Source: Acholoe squamosa | Taxonomy: Eukaryota; Annelida; Polychaeta; Phyllodocida; Polynoidae | Length of the DNA: 64,000 nucleotides | Reading direction: 5' to 3' | Assembly (NCBI GenBank): GCA_949317995.1 | Contig: OX439045.1 | Coordinates: forward strand, 2,451,174-2,515,173 | Shown here: positions 33,870-46,187 of the stretch, one piece after another | How the letters are laid out: each line of letters begins with the position of its first letter | Numbering within the stretch: position 1 is the first letter of the stretch | Position numbers and translations under genes: made by a program | Notes under the pieces: generated by a model | Databases searched by the model: none | What the model was told of the DNA's origin: nothing | Seen by the model: the letters and a program-made list of their open reading frames with translations, nothing else

Positions 33870-34168
33870 CCCTTTATACAAGCTGGTCATAGAAGGGTTA
33901 AACCTCTCCATGGCTGGTCAAGGGCTCCCTAAGAACCCCCACAGACCTGTTCAATGTGACTCCTGTCTCTCATCCCCCTTCTCACCTTGGTTTCTGCTCC
34001 AATCCTCCTTCTCATCTTTGCCTGTGCTTTGTAGTTGGACAGTGCTCCTGTGTGTGAAGTCTTCTGTAAAGGTGGTCCTTTGTTCCTCGGCTGGGTGTCC
34101 TTTTTTCTTCGTGTTTGTGACTCAAACAATTAATGCTGTTTGCATCACTGCATGTACACCTTAACCTA

Positions 34169-34351
34169 GGAGCGGATCCAGAAAGTGTGGTCTAGGGTGG
34201 GGGGGGGGCACATCCAAGATGATTCGGTCTGGGGGAGGGGGGGACACAGCTTTCACTACCCGATTTCCTATAGTTAAGAGTCTAACTAAGGCCCATTTTC
34301 AGGGGGTCTGGGGGGGACGTGCCCCCCCCCAGACCACCCCCTGGATCTGCC
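34169..34351. repeat. GGATCCAG foldback with G/C-run arms
   Basis: GGAGCGGATCCAGAAAGTGT, then long G runs; the right arm has long C runs then CCCCCTGGATCTGCC. A hairpin-forming element without coding sequence. Confidence 0.75.
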
Positions 34352-34356
34352 ATTAT

Positions 34357-34421
34357 TAACCCTGTAAAGGTCGTTTTTGATCCATCATAATCAGATTGGT
34401 CGTCATGGTGCATGGATGTAC
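34357..34421. repeat. CATCATG left-end fragment
   Basis: TTAACCCTGTAAAGGTCG and GATTGGTCGTCATGGTGCATG only. Confidence 0.55.
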
Positions 34422-34499
34422 ACTGAAAAAAAGTTGGGTCTTCAAAGTTAACAGGATAAAATTAACAAGGCAAAACCTGTCCACTTGAACTCATCAGAT

Positions 34500-34632
34500 C
34501 GAGACAGGGGCCTATTTGAACACTTTCTTTTAGTGCATAAGATTAAGATTAATTTCAATACCCCCGTACCTCAACCGCTTATTCAAGACTGGTGCTTAAT
34601 TGAGACGCCGGCGCTTAAATGAGTCATTACGG
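34500..34632. repeat. ATAAGCGCC-family repeat
   Basis: CGCTTATTCAAGACTGGTGC and GCCGGCGCTTAAATGAG words, ending CATTACGGTA. Confidence 0.55.
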
Positions 34633-35269
34633 TAGGTCATGGGGCATCATGTCTTCCTCAGGGTTTAACAATGAATGTTTATCTTAATCGTCCTTTTACA
34701 GATCATGCCCTCTTACCCCGGCTAAAACCACCAGCTCCCAAAAGAAAATGAGAAAAAGAAAAAGACAATTTCTTAGAATAATACTAAACCCCATGAGCAC
34801 CACCTGCCTCGTGGTTGACCATAATTGTACTGAACAATGGGCACAGTGTTACTGGGTGTATATTGGTATTATACTTGGGTAAATCTTAAAAATAACTACA
34901 AAGAAATTCATTAAATTGAAAATATCTTAACTGCAATATCTTAACTGACTGCATTTATGCATCATACTGACCTCGGTACACTCCCTAAGTGCTGTGAGTG
35001 AGTAACAGATGTTTTACCCCATTTCGACAACTAAGATCATATTCATGGCAAGAACTACATTACACAATTTCACAGAGGAATGTGTCAGTGCCCGCACATA
35101 TGTTCACCACACACATCTGGGGGGATAGGAAAGAGGAGAAATAGACCCTTTTAAGTGGGCTAGGGAAGCCCGCCCAACGTGTTGTCATGCAATATCTGTG
35201 TAGCACTTGCGAGTTATGACAAAGGAACATAAACCCAGAGGCCTCATGTGGCCCTTAAAGGGTTAATTT

Positions 35270-36590
35270 GCACATCCTCGTTTACCATGTCTCTTACCCA
35301 AACATTGACAGAGTTACCAAGTATCTACAACAGCTTTACACATTTTCTTATCTTTGTCACCCCATTCATGGATCACGCCCCAACCTAAAGCTACCACCAG
35401 GTACTAATAAAAGTAAAATAAATCTACATTTTCAGCCAGATCCACTTCAATGATCATGCATGATCAGAAGCCATTGGTCACAATCCAATTAGATGGTAAT
35501 TTTATTTTTTTTTTAATTTAGCTCAGATATATGCATAACTTAACGTCCATGTTTTGCTGGGGTGGTGGAGGGGGATATAGCTTACAGGTGTACAGAGGAT
35601 AACCCCAAATCTCACATAAAGGTATTGATTACATCCCCCTGTGTTGTGACTGTCAGGAATTTCACCTTGGCTGGCTACCTGCCTGTATATTGAGGACATG
35701 TATACAGGCAGGCCATGCTTGATAAGTTACCTGTCAATCATCCCCTGTTTTCACACTTAGGTATTGTTCCACTATTGATGATGACGTCACTTCCGGTAAT
35801 ACACCGAGATGTACGGATTTAGGACTTGGAGGGCTGTGATTGGGCTATATTAGAGTTCAAAATCATTGCAAACTTTCAAATAAAGCATAGATAAAATGTT
35901 TAACCTGTTGTGATTCAGAATATATGGGGTACAAGGGACAGCTCCTTTGTCTGGGATCCCAAAATATTGATTTAAAAAAAGGTTGGAAATAATCACTAAT
36001 TGTGTGCAGAATAGGCCAAAATGGGGATGGGTTCAAACATATGCACGTACAGAAAAACTGGGTTGGTGAACGACGTCTGGATCTGGCACCCAGAGAGGGG
36101 GAAAATGTGCCTCTTCATGATTTTGAGTGATTTGGAGTGTTTGAAAGGTGAAATTCCACTTTTACGGGTGCATGAGTTACATTAAATTATAGTGCAGAAT
36201 GTTTTGGTGGTCCGATACCCTTACTCACAAAGGGGCAGACCTTCAACCCGATGGTCAATCTGTCTCTCCTATACAGATGTTTGGATATAGTCTGTGATTG
36301 GAGAATAGAAAGCCTCCCATCTAGTGGAGTTCAAGTGAAGCTCTCCCCAGGATCTGAAGAGAAACCCATCAAGCATGGCCTTCGGGTATATGCCCACAAT
36401 ACCTGCAGGGTACCAGTGTAGAATTCCACCATAACAATAGCACCATGTAATATAGGCAGTGTGTGGCACCAGTGAATGTACAATTATATATAGGTGTAAA
36501 TTGTGTTGTATGTGTGCATGTCACAGTGATTGAGATGTATGAGAATGTTGCCCTTGTTGTGTCATGTAGTATACACAAACCTACCTGTGT
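35270..36590. other. Gene-poor stretch
   Basis: No supported exon or repeat boundary. A short minus frame at 36269-36469 (67 codons) has no recognisable family and no splice context I trust. Confidence 0.45.
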
Positions 36591-37031
36591 ACCATGTATA
36601 CCATGTATACCATGGACCAGGCCACTCAAACATCCATATGGGTCAGGTCGCCAGAAAGCAGTAGATTTTGTGTTTTTAGGGCCATTTTGGACTTTAATGG
36701 CTCTGGAGAAAGTAGTTGTGAACCAATCTTGACTTACATAGACTCATGTGATAGAGAACACTTAGGGCTATCAGAAAAATGTAAATTTGTGGTCATCCAT
36801 CAATAACTTTAGGACTTATAGCCTGCCAAAGTGAAAAAAACGGCCAAATTTGTTTTTTTTTATACTTTTGGTAATTTTTAAAGTGTCCTGTATTGAATAA
36901 AGAACACTATAGAGTATCCTAAAGTTAATTTTTGTATTGTATATGATCATAGGTATCATTACCATGAGGTTTGGACATGTTACTAAGTAAGAATTTTTCA
37001 TGATGTGTCTTTCAAAATGGAAATCTGTAAT

Positions 37032-37434
37032 CTGTAAGGTCCGGTACCTAAAACTAAATCGGTTATAAAACATGGAAAACATGAAGCTTCAAAATCTTTG
37101 TTATTACCCATATGAAGGGCCCTATCATCCCCTACTTTGGTGAAGAAATTGTGTGTCTAGGAGCATTTGTCTCCATATGAGAGCAGCTTATGTGAAATAA
37201 TTCTGATAAAAGTACCGGACGTTATGTAACGTCCGGTACTTTTATCATCATGTAGGAGGCAGTCTGCTGTACATGCATAACTCAAATTTTGTTCCATTCT
37301 GTAATTGAAGTCAATAAAAGACATATTGGCCTTGTTATTTCATGTGTTTGTTATGCATAATGGGACATTCTTATATTACTGAGAGCAACTTCAATTACCT
37401 CCATATTTCATTATTTTGGTACCGGACGTTACAT
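37032..37434. repeat. Back-to-back TIR elements sharing GTACCGGACGTTA
   Basis: The word GTCCGGTAC or its complement occurs at 37039, 37212, 37230 and 37420. The right unit (about 37224-37434) has TGTAACGTCCGGTAC and GTACCGGACGTTACA as perfect 15-bp ends. The left unit runs from about 37032 to 37225. Their junction makes the 44-bp palindrome. Confidence 0.7.
37204..37247. repeat. Perfect 44-bp palindrome
   Basis: Arms of 21 bp, perfectly complementary, around a 2-bp TG centre (GTACCGGACGTTA-TG-TAACGTCCGGTAC core). It is the meeting point of two TIR elements. Confidence 0.97.
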
Positions 37435-39105
37435 GACACAAAACAAGCAATAAAAATGGAACCAGATGGCCTAGATCGGTATTTTTTGGTTTTCTGAGCT
37501 AAGGAGATATACCTTGACAGTTTTGTTAAGGTTATATAAAGTAATTAGAAAATTAGTTTTTCAGGGCCTTCAAGGGCATAATCTTACACTTTCTGACGAC
37601 CTGACCCATATATAGAGCACACACTGTCACTAATATCGGTATGGGAGGCCAGATATGCAAAAATATATCTTTTGTGGGAGGGGTCTTGTTATAAACAAGA
37701 CAGATGTGAATTGCGAGGTGATTGTTGGGTTGGAGGGGAAGTCAAACCTTTTTGACCTCTCTGACTTTTTTATGCTTTCAGGTCAAAAGCCTGTTTCTAA
37801 GAGTACTCCCAAGAACAATTCGCTGTTGTCAAAAAGTGGTTAGCTCAAGCTTACTATGATTTATGACCATTTTCTTTCCATTTTCCACTCTTTTTTGATG
37901 ATACAGTGGGTTTTTTTCCTCTATGGCTTTCCATAATGCCCCTGATCCTACAGTAAACTTTAAACAGTACCAGAGTCAAACAGTACAGGGTAAAGTAAAC
38001 TTTAACACCTCTTTGTGTCAGTGTGATTCAGGACTCACAGTGCTATATTGTAAAATGTATCAGGTAGCAATGAATTGTACTTTTAGTAGGAGAAAGTATT
38101 TTATTGGGAAGAATATTTATCCATACTCATCTCTTTTTTTCTAATTTGTCTATTTCATTACTTCATCTATTTTTCATAATCCTACTGTTTCTTCATTAAC
38201 CATTGTGTTTTTCTTATGGAAGCTGTGCAATAATGATAATAAATAATTCACTTCTGATGGAAACAAATAGGTGTAATTACACCAAACATGACAGGAGGTA
38301 ACTGTAGTGTGTGGTTACCCAGCTGTGTACCAGCCATAGAATTATAGTCACACATGACTGAACACAGGGCTGTCTGAACTCAATGAACTCCCATACGAAA
38401 TCTCGCTGAGGGACACATTCTAGGGAATACCTCTCTTGTATTTGGGCAATATGGGTCCCCAATTGGTGGGGAATAATACTACACATGGTACCTGCCTACA
38501 TGTTATTACTACAGCAACCAGTGGGTGGAACTACTCTATCCCAAACTCCCTGTAGGCCAGTGAAGACTCACAGTGCTTTCACACAAAACCTTACTCCCTG
38601 TACTACTAGCATTGTGGCCTGCTTAAGACACTAAGCAGTCACGTGCTTAAAAAGCCCAGTATCCCTATAACTGTTATACGAAATAAGCATAATTTTCTTC
38701 CTGTACAATATATAGTGTTTAAGATGGATATAAGTTAGTTGAGGTTCTAGCGTTAAAATGGCTAATATGGCAAAAGTGATAGTTCTCCGACATCTGATCA
38801 GGCCAATTTGAATTTGATTTACACGGTCACCTTGGCCCCAATTCAAAGCCAAGGTTCAGTTCAAAAGGAACCAAGCTATAAGAGAGACTGTCTGGCTGTG
38901 AGTGGGAGTAGTGAGTGGCAATTTTAGCAGACTGAACATGATCCTACATAAGTAGCAGTTGTAACCAACCCACACTGTTCATTATAATGTCTGGTCATGG
39001 CACTATACTAGAACTCTAGTTAAGCTATACTCTATCTAGTAACAGGTCTGAATGCAGAAGTTCAGATGAAATAAGAAGCAGCTTTAACTATAACACCTTA
39101 AAGGC
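37435..39105. other. Gene-poor stretch
   Basis: AT-rich sequence. No gene, RNA or repeat boundary supported. Confidence 0.45.
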
Positions 39106-39109
39106 AACT

Positions 39110-39312
39110 ACCATTAAGTTATTCGCCGGGGTTTAGTGCCGGTCTCAAATAAGCGCTAGGGCTATAGCCTAGCATCCCATAGGGATACTGAAATTGATCT
39201 TGACCACTGAAGACACAGTATTTAGATAAGCGCCTGTCTCATATAAGCGCTGGGGGTACAGTGGGATTGGAATCAATAAGCGCCCGGGCACTTATACGAG
39301 CCACTCTGGTAG
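39110..39312. repeat. ATAAGCGCC-family repeat
   Basis: Three AATAAGCGCC or ATAAGCGCT words, with TACCATTAAG at the left end and GAGCCACTCTGGTA at the right. Confidence 0.65.
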
Positions 39313-39587
39313 TATGATGGTAACTGCATCATGGCGAACACAGGGTATGATACAGTTATGTCTCTCACTTAACCGGCCACCTCTATTTCAGATAAAAATT
39401 GACTGGTTCCTGAATCGACTGGTTCTTTGAATCAGAATTACAATAGAATATAATGGTTATGATTCAATCTGCTCAGGGTGATTAGTGGCTGGTAAGTGAA
39501 TCAGCCGACTTTTTGAAGACCGATATATTGAGACATGACTGTACACCCCTACATTGATGTCTGAATGGAGATAATAAATACTAGAGA

Positions 39588-39695
39588 GAACTAAATGACC
39601 ATGGTGTACGAGGTGGCCGATCCACCATGAGGAGACACCCCCACCCCAGGGGTGGATCGGCCACCAAGGACACCAGGGGAGTTTAGTTCTCTATT
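39588..39695. repeat. Foldback element
   Basis: TAGAGAGAACTAAA pairs with TTTAGTTCTCTA, and inside, GGTGGCCGATCCACC pairs with GGTGGATCGGCCACC. A compact two-stem hairpin. Confidence 0.85.
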
Positions 39696-39699
39696 TATC

Positions 39700-40675
39700 C
39701 TATGCTTTTAGAAGGTTTAATTGAATGAAAATGAACAAAATCCGTTACTGTAGTTCCCCGTACGAGCGGCGGTCCGCCATTTTGAATGTTTGCATGCACC
39801 CAGAACGAGGTTGCAGTACCGGATCAGCCGCATTAGTGGATCAGCACACATTACACCACTTGGGGTGTGGCAATCGGCCCCGCAATGCTATCTCTATGGG
39901 AAGAAGTTATTTCCATAAAATAAAGATTCTATCACCTGACAAGCAACCCTTTAGTAAAGGCTCACAAAAGCCAACCCCAATATCAACAGCATCACCTCAA
40001 CTCAAGACGAGGTAAAATGGGGGTGGTAGGACACTGAGAGGGAGTGTAGACAATACTGCTCTTAGCCTCTAGGTGACAGACCCCATAGAGGTGGGAGGCA
40101 ATAGGTACAACACTCAGGTCCCACCCTGGTAGGTTTACTGCCCCCCTTTTACTGCCCTTATACAGGTGTGTTATAGTGTGTGTAGGTGTGTTTTACACAG
40201 GTGTACAGGTGTGTGTAGGTGTGGCAATCATAGGAAGGTGGCTATCTCCACCCAGACACTGTGGCACCCCTCACACCCTGTAAGGTGTTCTCCAGCTAAA
40301 GATAAGGGTTATAGATTGGTTGTGTGAATGCAGGGGCCTGCTCACCAGGGCTGCATTTTCCCAGCGCTGTACAAATGTGGTGATTCCAAAATGACAAAGA
40401 TTCACACAATTCATACATTATAGCAGTATGCTGCCCTTTAAAGGGTCAATGTCTGAGGTCTGTGTACAAGCATGGAGACTGGAGGAACTCTATGGTACAA
40501 GCTATAGCTGTCCGGGTGGTAATATGATACATTCACATGTTCATGCTACTTTTCATAATTACATGTTAGAAATAAGTGCTCAGCTGTAGGGTGCATGGTG
40601 GGTGGAAGGGGATGTTATTGCTGGGTCAACCCTGTACAGGCAGCAGATCTTTATTTCACTATTCCCCCTTTTCTT
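39700..40675. other. Gene-poor stretch
   Basis: A YY1-like GTCCGCCATTTTG word at about 39771-39783 is present, but no convincing exon or promoter cluster accompanies it. GTGTGTAGGTGTG low-complexity sequence lies near 40160-40220. Confidence 0.4.
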
Positions 40676-40678
40676 TGT

Positions 40679-40958
40679 AATGCATCAATGCTGCACCATG
40701 GCTGCATTCATGCATCATGCCAGGCCTATGAGGTCAATATATCCACTGAAGGTCGGCATGATGCTCCAATGAAGTGCAGTTGAGCAGATGCAGTAGTGCT
40801 TCATTGGTGCATCATGATGATTCTAATGGGGTGCATCAACCCAATAGGGTCCTCATGATGCATGAAGGTAGCCCAGAAGAGTTACTCACCAGGGCTACAT
40901 TAATGCATCATGATGACCAATGGCATGATGCATCAATGCAGTGACTGTTAAAGGTTTA
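40679..40958. repeat. CATCATG foldback element
   Basis: GCATTCATGCATCATGCCAGG, GGCATGATGCTCCAATGAAG, the CAACCCAATAGGGT centre, and the GGCATGATGCATC end. Confidence 0.75.
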
Positions 40959-41518
40959 GAAGGTTATTGTATGAATAAGGAATTTAGTCATGTAGTGTAA
41001 ATACAGGCCTTTGTGGGTACACTTCTACTTGTTATAATTCACATAAGGGGGTGAAAAGTGTAATTTGAAGCTCTATTGTGTGAACGTTGGTCTGAGAAAT
41101 AATTGTGAGAATTCACATTTCCATGAATAATGAAAACCTCAGCTTATACAGGCAATTCATGAAGTCTCTCGTCTCATATTGAAACTATTTTCAGTATTTC
41201 AGCCTAGACCTATACAGATCAACAAGATTTTTTTCTTCTGTTTTTAAGAAGTTTAAACATATATACTTTACACAGCTTAATTCTGCATATATGTCCTTTA
41301 CTTTACCGATACGAATACATACATGTACAAATACAGGTACAAATGCATTGGTAGTTATATAAAAATATTTGCAGACAAGCAAAGCCTACAGAGATGACCC
41401 CACTTTGACCCCACTACTCCTAACAGATAGGTGAGATATTTGATTGACCAGATCAAATAACAGTTATAACCATACACACATAGGTCATACACTCACAGTT
41501 CAAAGTGCACTCAGACAC

Positions 41519-41640
41519 CCTTTAAGGTGCACACTCATGCATTACACCTTTTCCTTTGAAGCATGATGCATGAATGTAGACTTGGTGAGTAACTCACCAG
41601 GGCTGCATTCAAGCATCATGCTGACTCTAAATGCTTAGGG
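41519..41640. repeat. CATCATG right-half fragment
   Basis: GCATGATGCATGAATGTAG, hairpin TTGGTGAGTAACTCACCAG, then GCATCATGCTGAC. Confidence 0.65.
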
Positions 41641-41656
41641 TGAAAAGAAACCCAAA

Positions 41657-41848
41657 TAACCATGCCGTAAAAACTTTGCATATAAGCCGCATCGTGACTT
41701 GAAGGCTTTGCTATAAGCCGCACCAGAGATCTGTAATGATCCCCATTCCTTACTATTATCTATGTAAGTAAAATCCCCATGTATAAGCCACACCCTGAGT
41801 TCCTGGAGATGGTATTGGATGTGGCATATATGCAGGATTTCATGGTTA
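41657..41848. repeat. TATAAGCCGCACC-family TIR element
   Basis: TAACCATGCCGTAAAAACTT at the left and GCAGGATTTCATGGTTA at the right are inverted. Three TATAAGCCGCA words lie inside. Confidence 0.7.
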
Positions 41849-42167
41849 TGATACACCAATACAGTGTATAGGTGTATCATTATGACCAAGGACCATGAAG
41901 CTGGAGGCATCAGGGGGCCATGAAAGGTATAAAAAGGGCCATGTTAGATATAAGTGGTACAGAGAGGCTTACAGATAAGGCTGTTTGAACACTTGTCCTA
42001 TTTATACATACACCAGGTAGTTATATCAGTTACTTTATGTCATGGCAGATACGATCATTACTATAGATTAGTACTAGAATGGCCTATAAGGCGTCATTGA
42101 ATATGGACAGCCTCACCTCGGTGAATACGATGCAAAAATATTCCATGGTCGTGGACATTTGCTTATA

Positions 42168-42708
42168 TATTGGCCCGTATAAGCTCCCGGGCGCTCATTT
42201 ATTTCAACCAGACCGTAACCCCGACCCTTATTCAAGACTTAAATTATAGTGTATTTCGAAATTTCAACATCCCTCAGGGGTAGACACTAACTTTTTGAGC
42301 CATGGGCCACCCGTGCCCGCAGCTTTATAAGTCCATGGGCCCACATCTAAATCTGCGGGCTCAGAAATGTTTTCACTTTATATGAAAAGCTAACCCTGAA
42401 TTTTTGTAACCAAGTTATATATAGATATAACTAGAATAACTGAATTCCTGGCTATTTTCCCATTCCAATGATATATAACATGATTATATTGACAAATCTA
42501 TCAATTTGTAAACTGCCCTCAGCCACTTCTGTGGGCCACCCGGGCCCATAGGAAGACAAATTCTGAGAATACTGTGGGCCCGGACCAAGGATTACGGGCC
42601 ATTGGCTCCCAGGCCAGCGTTAGTGTCTACCCCTGTCCCTGTACCCCCGGTGCTCATTCAAGACTGGCGCTGATTCAAGACCCTGCAATATACAGGCCCA
42701 TATGGTAA
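42168..42708. repeat. ATAAGCGCC-family repeat split by a TIR element
   Basis: The family sequence stops at ATTTCAACATCCCT and resumes with TCCCTGTACCCCCGGTGC after the insertion at 42275-42635. Confidence 0.7.
42275..42635. mobile_element. 361-bp TIR element, CAGGGGTAGACACTAAC ends
   Basis: Perfect 17-bp inverted ends CAGGGGTAGACACTAAC / GTTAGTGTCTACCCCTG, flanked on both sides by TCCCT (5-bp direct repeat). GGGCC-rich interior (ATGGGCCACCCGTGCCCGC). CAGGG ends suggest a hAT-like non-autonomous element. Confidence 0.8.
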
Positions 42709-43631
42709 CCAACATATACTGAATTACCTGGTTTGATTATCAGCCAATGAAATGACACCAACGGTCCTCCCGGGGGCCAACTGGTACCCATCTGATAAGT
42801 GTTATCAGTAGAACTCGCTGGTAACAAGCTCCAGCAATGGCCGTGTCCATGGGACAACCTGCTACCTTGGAATATGTAGGGTCTTGCCATGTACCCTTGG
42901 ATAGATTCTAGCACAGGATCTCAGTGAAACCCACAACATGTATTTCTTCATGAGTTTGTATGGATTTCTGGATTTATGACTGTGGGATCTATGACTATGG
43001 GCATATTGCATTAATTCATCAGCTATAATTATATAGTAAACACTATGATAGCTGCCAACTATGAGATCCCCCAAGGCTTACAATATGAATGTGAAATCCA
43101 TACTGAACCCCTTTTATGTTCATTTTCTATTATACACACATACATATGATACCATAGCCTCTATGTGGGACTCTTTGAAGAAAACCACTTACAATTTGGA
43201 AATATAAGCTCACAAGTGGGCTTCTACATAGACCAACTGTAAAGTGATCCATGTTTTTCCTGCACAGTACTTCTGCCCTCTCTAAGTGTCCAATAGCAGT
43301 ACTTTTTATGCAGTTTTAGGAGTCTGATTTAATTGGGAAAAAAGAGGACAAATGGGCCAATAATTCCTTTCAAATCTTAAATGAATGCACATAACTTCTC
43401 ACATTAAAAACAAATGCCATTTCTTCAATTGTATTTCTGACAAAGGCTTACAGGGAAATAAAATCAACAACACCTCCAAATTACCTCTGAGACCATAACA
43501 ATATCTCAGGGTGTTGTCTGGTTTAACGTCATGTATATCATGTAGTTTGATTGGAAATGTATACATGAACAAAAGTCTGGAACATTTGGATCCTGATTTA
43601 AAGGCCTTTGTTCAGTGCCTGGTTTATTAGA

Positions 43632-43900
43632 AACCTTTAAGGGTCACTAATGCATTAATGCATCATGCCCATTGGTTGTCATGATGCATGAATGCATCAT
43701 GCCCATTGGTTGTCATGATGCATGAATGCAGCCCTGGCGAGTAGCTTGCCAGGGGTTGAGGTTGATACACTCCCAGAGGGTTGGCATGATGCACCAATGA
43801 AGTGCTGGCAAGCAGTCTCACCAGCACTTCATGGGTGCATCATGACGACCAATGGGCATGATGCACTCCTGCGTTGATCAGTGGCCCTAGACTTAGGGTT
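43632..43900. repeat. CATCATG foldback element with duplicated left module
   Basis: The 37-bp module GCATCATGCCCATTGGTTGT...CATGAAT is present twice in tandem (43660-43735), an early step towards a minisatellite. Confidence 0.8.
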
Positions 43901-44309
43901 AGACTATATTGTATACAATTGGATACAATGTACTTTTTGCCGAGTATTTTATGGAGCAGCTTTAAACATTTAGACACGTCCAAAGTCCACCCAGTAAAGG
44001 ACCTACTGTAACCCCTACATATATGGCGCACCCATGGCATAGATGAAGGTATGGCCAGCTGTATGGGCAATCTAAAGTTGTCGGTATTAAGAGTCTTTGC
44101 CAAGACTGACACATTAAATTTGACGAGGTTCAACTTGTTTAACACTTTTTTTTGTGTATCTTTAAAGGGCCCCAGTGCCATGTTGTTAGAATTGATCACT
44201 TATAATGGTGTACTTCTGATGGTAAGAGCCTGAGGTATCAAAGAAAGTAGGGTTATAGGGAATGGTGAGAAAGGGCAGTGATCCAGTTAAGGTCTGTAAG
44301 GACTGACAT

Positions 44310-44470
44310 TGCCTCAATCATTAATGCATATGTCCATTTATAATGTGAATGCGGATGGTCGCCATGTATGACGTGCAAATGAAATGTTGGTTAACAAAGT
44401 CACTTCATTCATGTTTGACGACGACCGATGCATGTGATGCATTGGTGTATTAGCGGCCTTGAAGCAGTGA
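44310..44470. repeat. Degenerate CATCATG element
   Basis: GGATGGTCGCCATGTATGACG, GACGACGACCGATGCATG and a GCGGCCTTGAAG end are recognisable. Confidence 0.5.
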
Positions 44471-44489
44471 AATGTGCACATCCAGTTAG

Positions 44490-44751
44490 TCGAGGCATTC
44501 GGGGAATGGCCAAGGGATCAATGCTGGTTTGTAAGGCCACCCCCTATTGGTCCTCCCCATGTGGGTCAATGTTGATCCCCAAGTCAACTTACTACACTCC
44601 CAAGCATAGTTAAGGATTGGTACCTAGCCAGACCTGGCTGGGGTGGAAGGGGGTGGAGGGAACAAGCTAAAGTTGTGTAGTTAGCGTTCGAGGTCACCCC
44701 CACCCACAATGCACTGCATATTGTTAGAAAACCGCTGCCCGAATGCCTCGA
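44490..44751 (+). repeat. 262-bp TIR element TCGAGGCATTCGG (copy 1)
   Basis: TCGAGGCATTCGG / CCGAATGCCTCGA (with G variants) are inverted ends. A second direct copy follows 464 bp downstream. It carries an ACCCACAATGCACTGC word (44702-44717) matching the ZNF143/THAP11 consensus. Confidence 0.85.
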
Positions 44752-44953
44752 GTAAGTACGCTCAGCATTATGGAGGTACAACTTGGGTCACTCCAATCGC
44801 TCAGTACAATAAGTCTGTAATTTAGTCATACATGATACTTCTGGTATGACAAAAGCCCTGGAATCCATATCTCAACATGACAGACATAGACACAGCCTAG
44901 TTGTACATTGCAGTTATAGCAAATGGGGTCTACTATACACAGGGTGGCCAGAA

Positions 44954-45214
44954 TCGAGGCATTCGGAGTATGGCCGAGGGATCAATGCTAGTTTGTAAGG
45001 CCACCCCCCATTGGTTCTCCCCATGTAGATCAATGTTGATCCCTGAGTCAACTTACTACACTCCCAAGCATAGTTAAGGACTGGTACCTAGCCAGACCTG
45101 GCTGGGGTGGAAGGGGGTGGAGGGAACAAGCTAAAGTTGTGTAGTTAGCGTTCGAAGTCACCCCACCCACAATGCACTGCATATGATTAGAAAACCGCTG
45201 CCCGAACGCCCCGA
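44954..45214 (+). repeat. 261-bp TIR element TCGAGGCATTCGG (copy 2)
   Basis: Collinear with 44490-44751 at about 95% identity by eye. It carries the same ACCCACAATGCACTGC word at 45165-45180. Confidence 0.85.
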
Positions 45215-45536
45215 CTGGTAAGTGTCTAACACTTTAGTGACCATGCCAGCAGTGTAGAGTACCACTTGGCGTTTGTTGATCCGGCCAATTTGTCCACTCT
45301 AAGTTCCAGTAATGCCTACTTGTAGTGTGGTTCAGTCCGTGCTCACTGGGCACAGACAAACAGCTATTTTTCTCTCTTCTCAGACTAATCTTCCGTTTAT
45401 GGGCATTTACCTTCAATATACAGCATGAAGATGTATACTAAGGGAGTGGTCATTATTCTCCGCATAAAATCACCATATCAATCCGACCGGGCTATCCGAT
45501 CATTTCAGTGAAACAATATTCTTTCAACGTTATGAA

Positions 45537-45643
45537 TTAACCGCCTGGTGAGTTATTGACCAGGGCAGCTGTATTCATGCACCAATGGGCATGATGTATT
45601 AATACATAATGTATTAATGCATAACAAGCCCTTAAAGGGTTAA
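45537..45643. repeat. CATCATG right-half fragment
   Basis: GGTGAGTTATTGACC hairpin, CACCAATGGGCATGATG, and a CCCTTAAAGGGTTAA end. Confidence 0.65.
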
Positions 45644-45821
45644 GGGGAGGTTAGGAGGAGGGCAAGTCGCCACTCTGCTCATTAAACGTCTCACCTTGAC
45701 AAAAGTACAAAAGTCTCCTCACCACGCCCCTCTCTGTTGTAAAGTCTAATGTGTTTGAACATTTAAATAATGCCTCGAGGTTTTTTCCCTTCCTCCTTGG
45801 ACCTGAAGTCGGGTTGGTGTC

Positions 45822-45845
45822 GGGGGGGGGGGGGGGGGGGGGGGG
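45822..45845. repeat. Poly-G tract (24 G)
   Basis: Twenty-four consecutive G on the plus strand, able in principle to form G-quadruplex. Length may be uncertain in assembly. Confidence 0.95.
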
Positions 45846-46074
45846 ACTGGCGGCGACGTTTTCTACGACAGGGGTAGGCCTAATGAGTCTCAATATGTGC
45901 TATTATGATTATTAGTAAATTTATTAGACATAGCAAAAAAAAGAGATGGAATATTCGTTGGCCCGCCTACCTTTTCTTTCACTAGAAGAATGTTTTTATT
46001 TGTAATTTTAATATCCTCTTTTTTTCTAAAAATTTATTTAATAGTAGTCCCTACTTGTAATGTCCTTTAGCTGC

Positions 46075-46138
46075 GATGGAACTCGAACCGCCAAGTCTGC
46101 TTTACTAGAACTGTGCCTACCTGCGTCACGTGTCATGC
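46075..46138 (-). repeat. tRNA-derived SINE-like sequence
   Basis: On the minus strand GTGACGCAGGTAGGCA resembles an A box and GGTTCGAGTTCC is a near-perfect B box. The stems do not form a proper cloverleaf. It lies about 50 bp downstream of, and in the same direction as, the tRNA-Gly. Confidence 0.5.
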
Positions 46139-46178
46139 CTTGACCTGGTGACACCCTTATGAAGTTAAAGTTAACAGC

Positions 46179-46183
46179 AAAAA
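46179..46183 (-). terminator. Pol III terminator of tRNA-Gly
   Basis: T5 on the minus strand, 4 nt past the tRNA-Gly 3' end, the usual RNA polymerase III stop signal. Confidence 0.75.
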
Positions 46184-46187
46184 GAGT

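Noticed and set aside
39743-39783. Minus-strand ATGGCGGACC start with a YY1-like motif
   Set aside because: Only a weak donor (ACA|GTAACG), with no NRF1 or CRE partner and no downstream exon.
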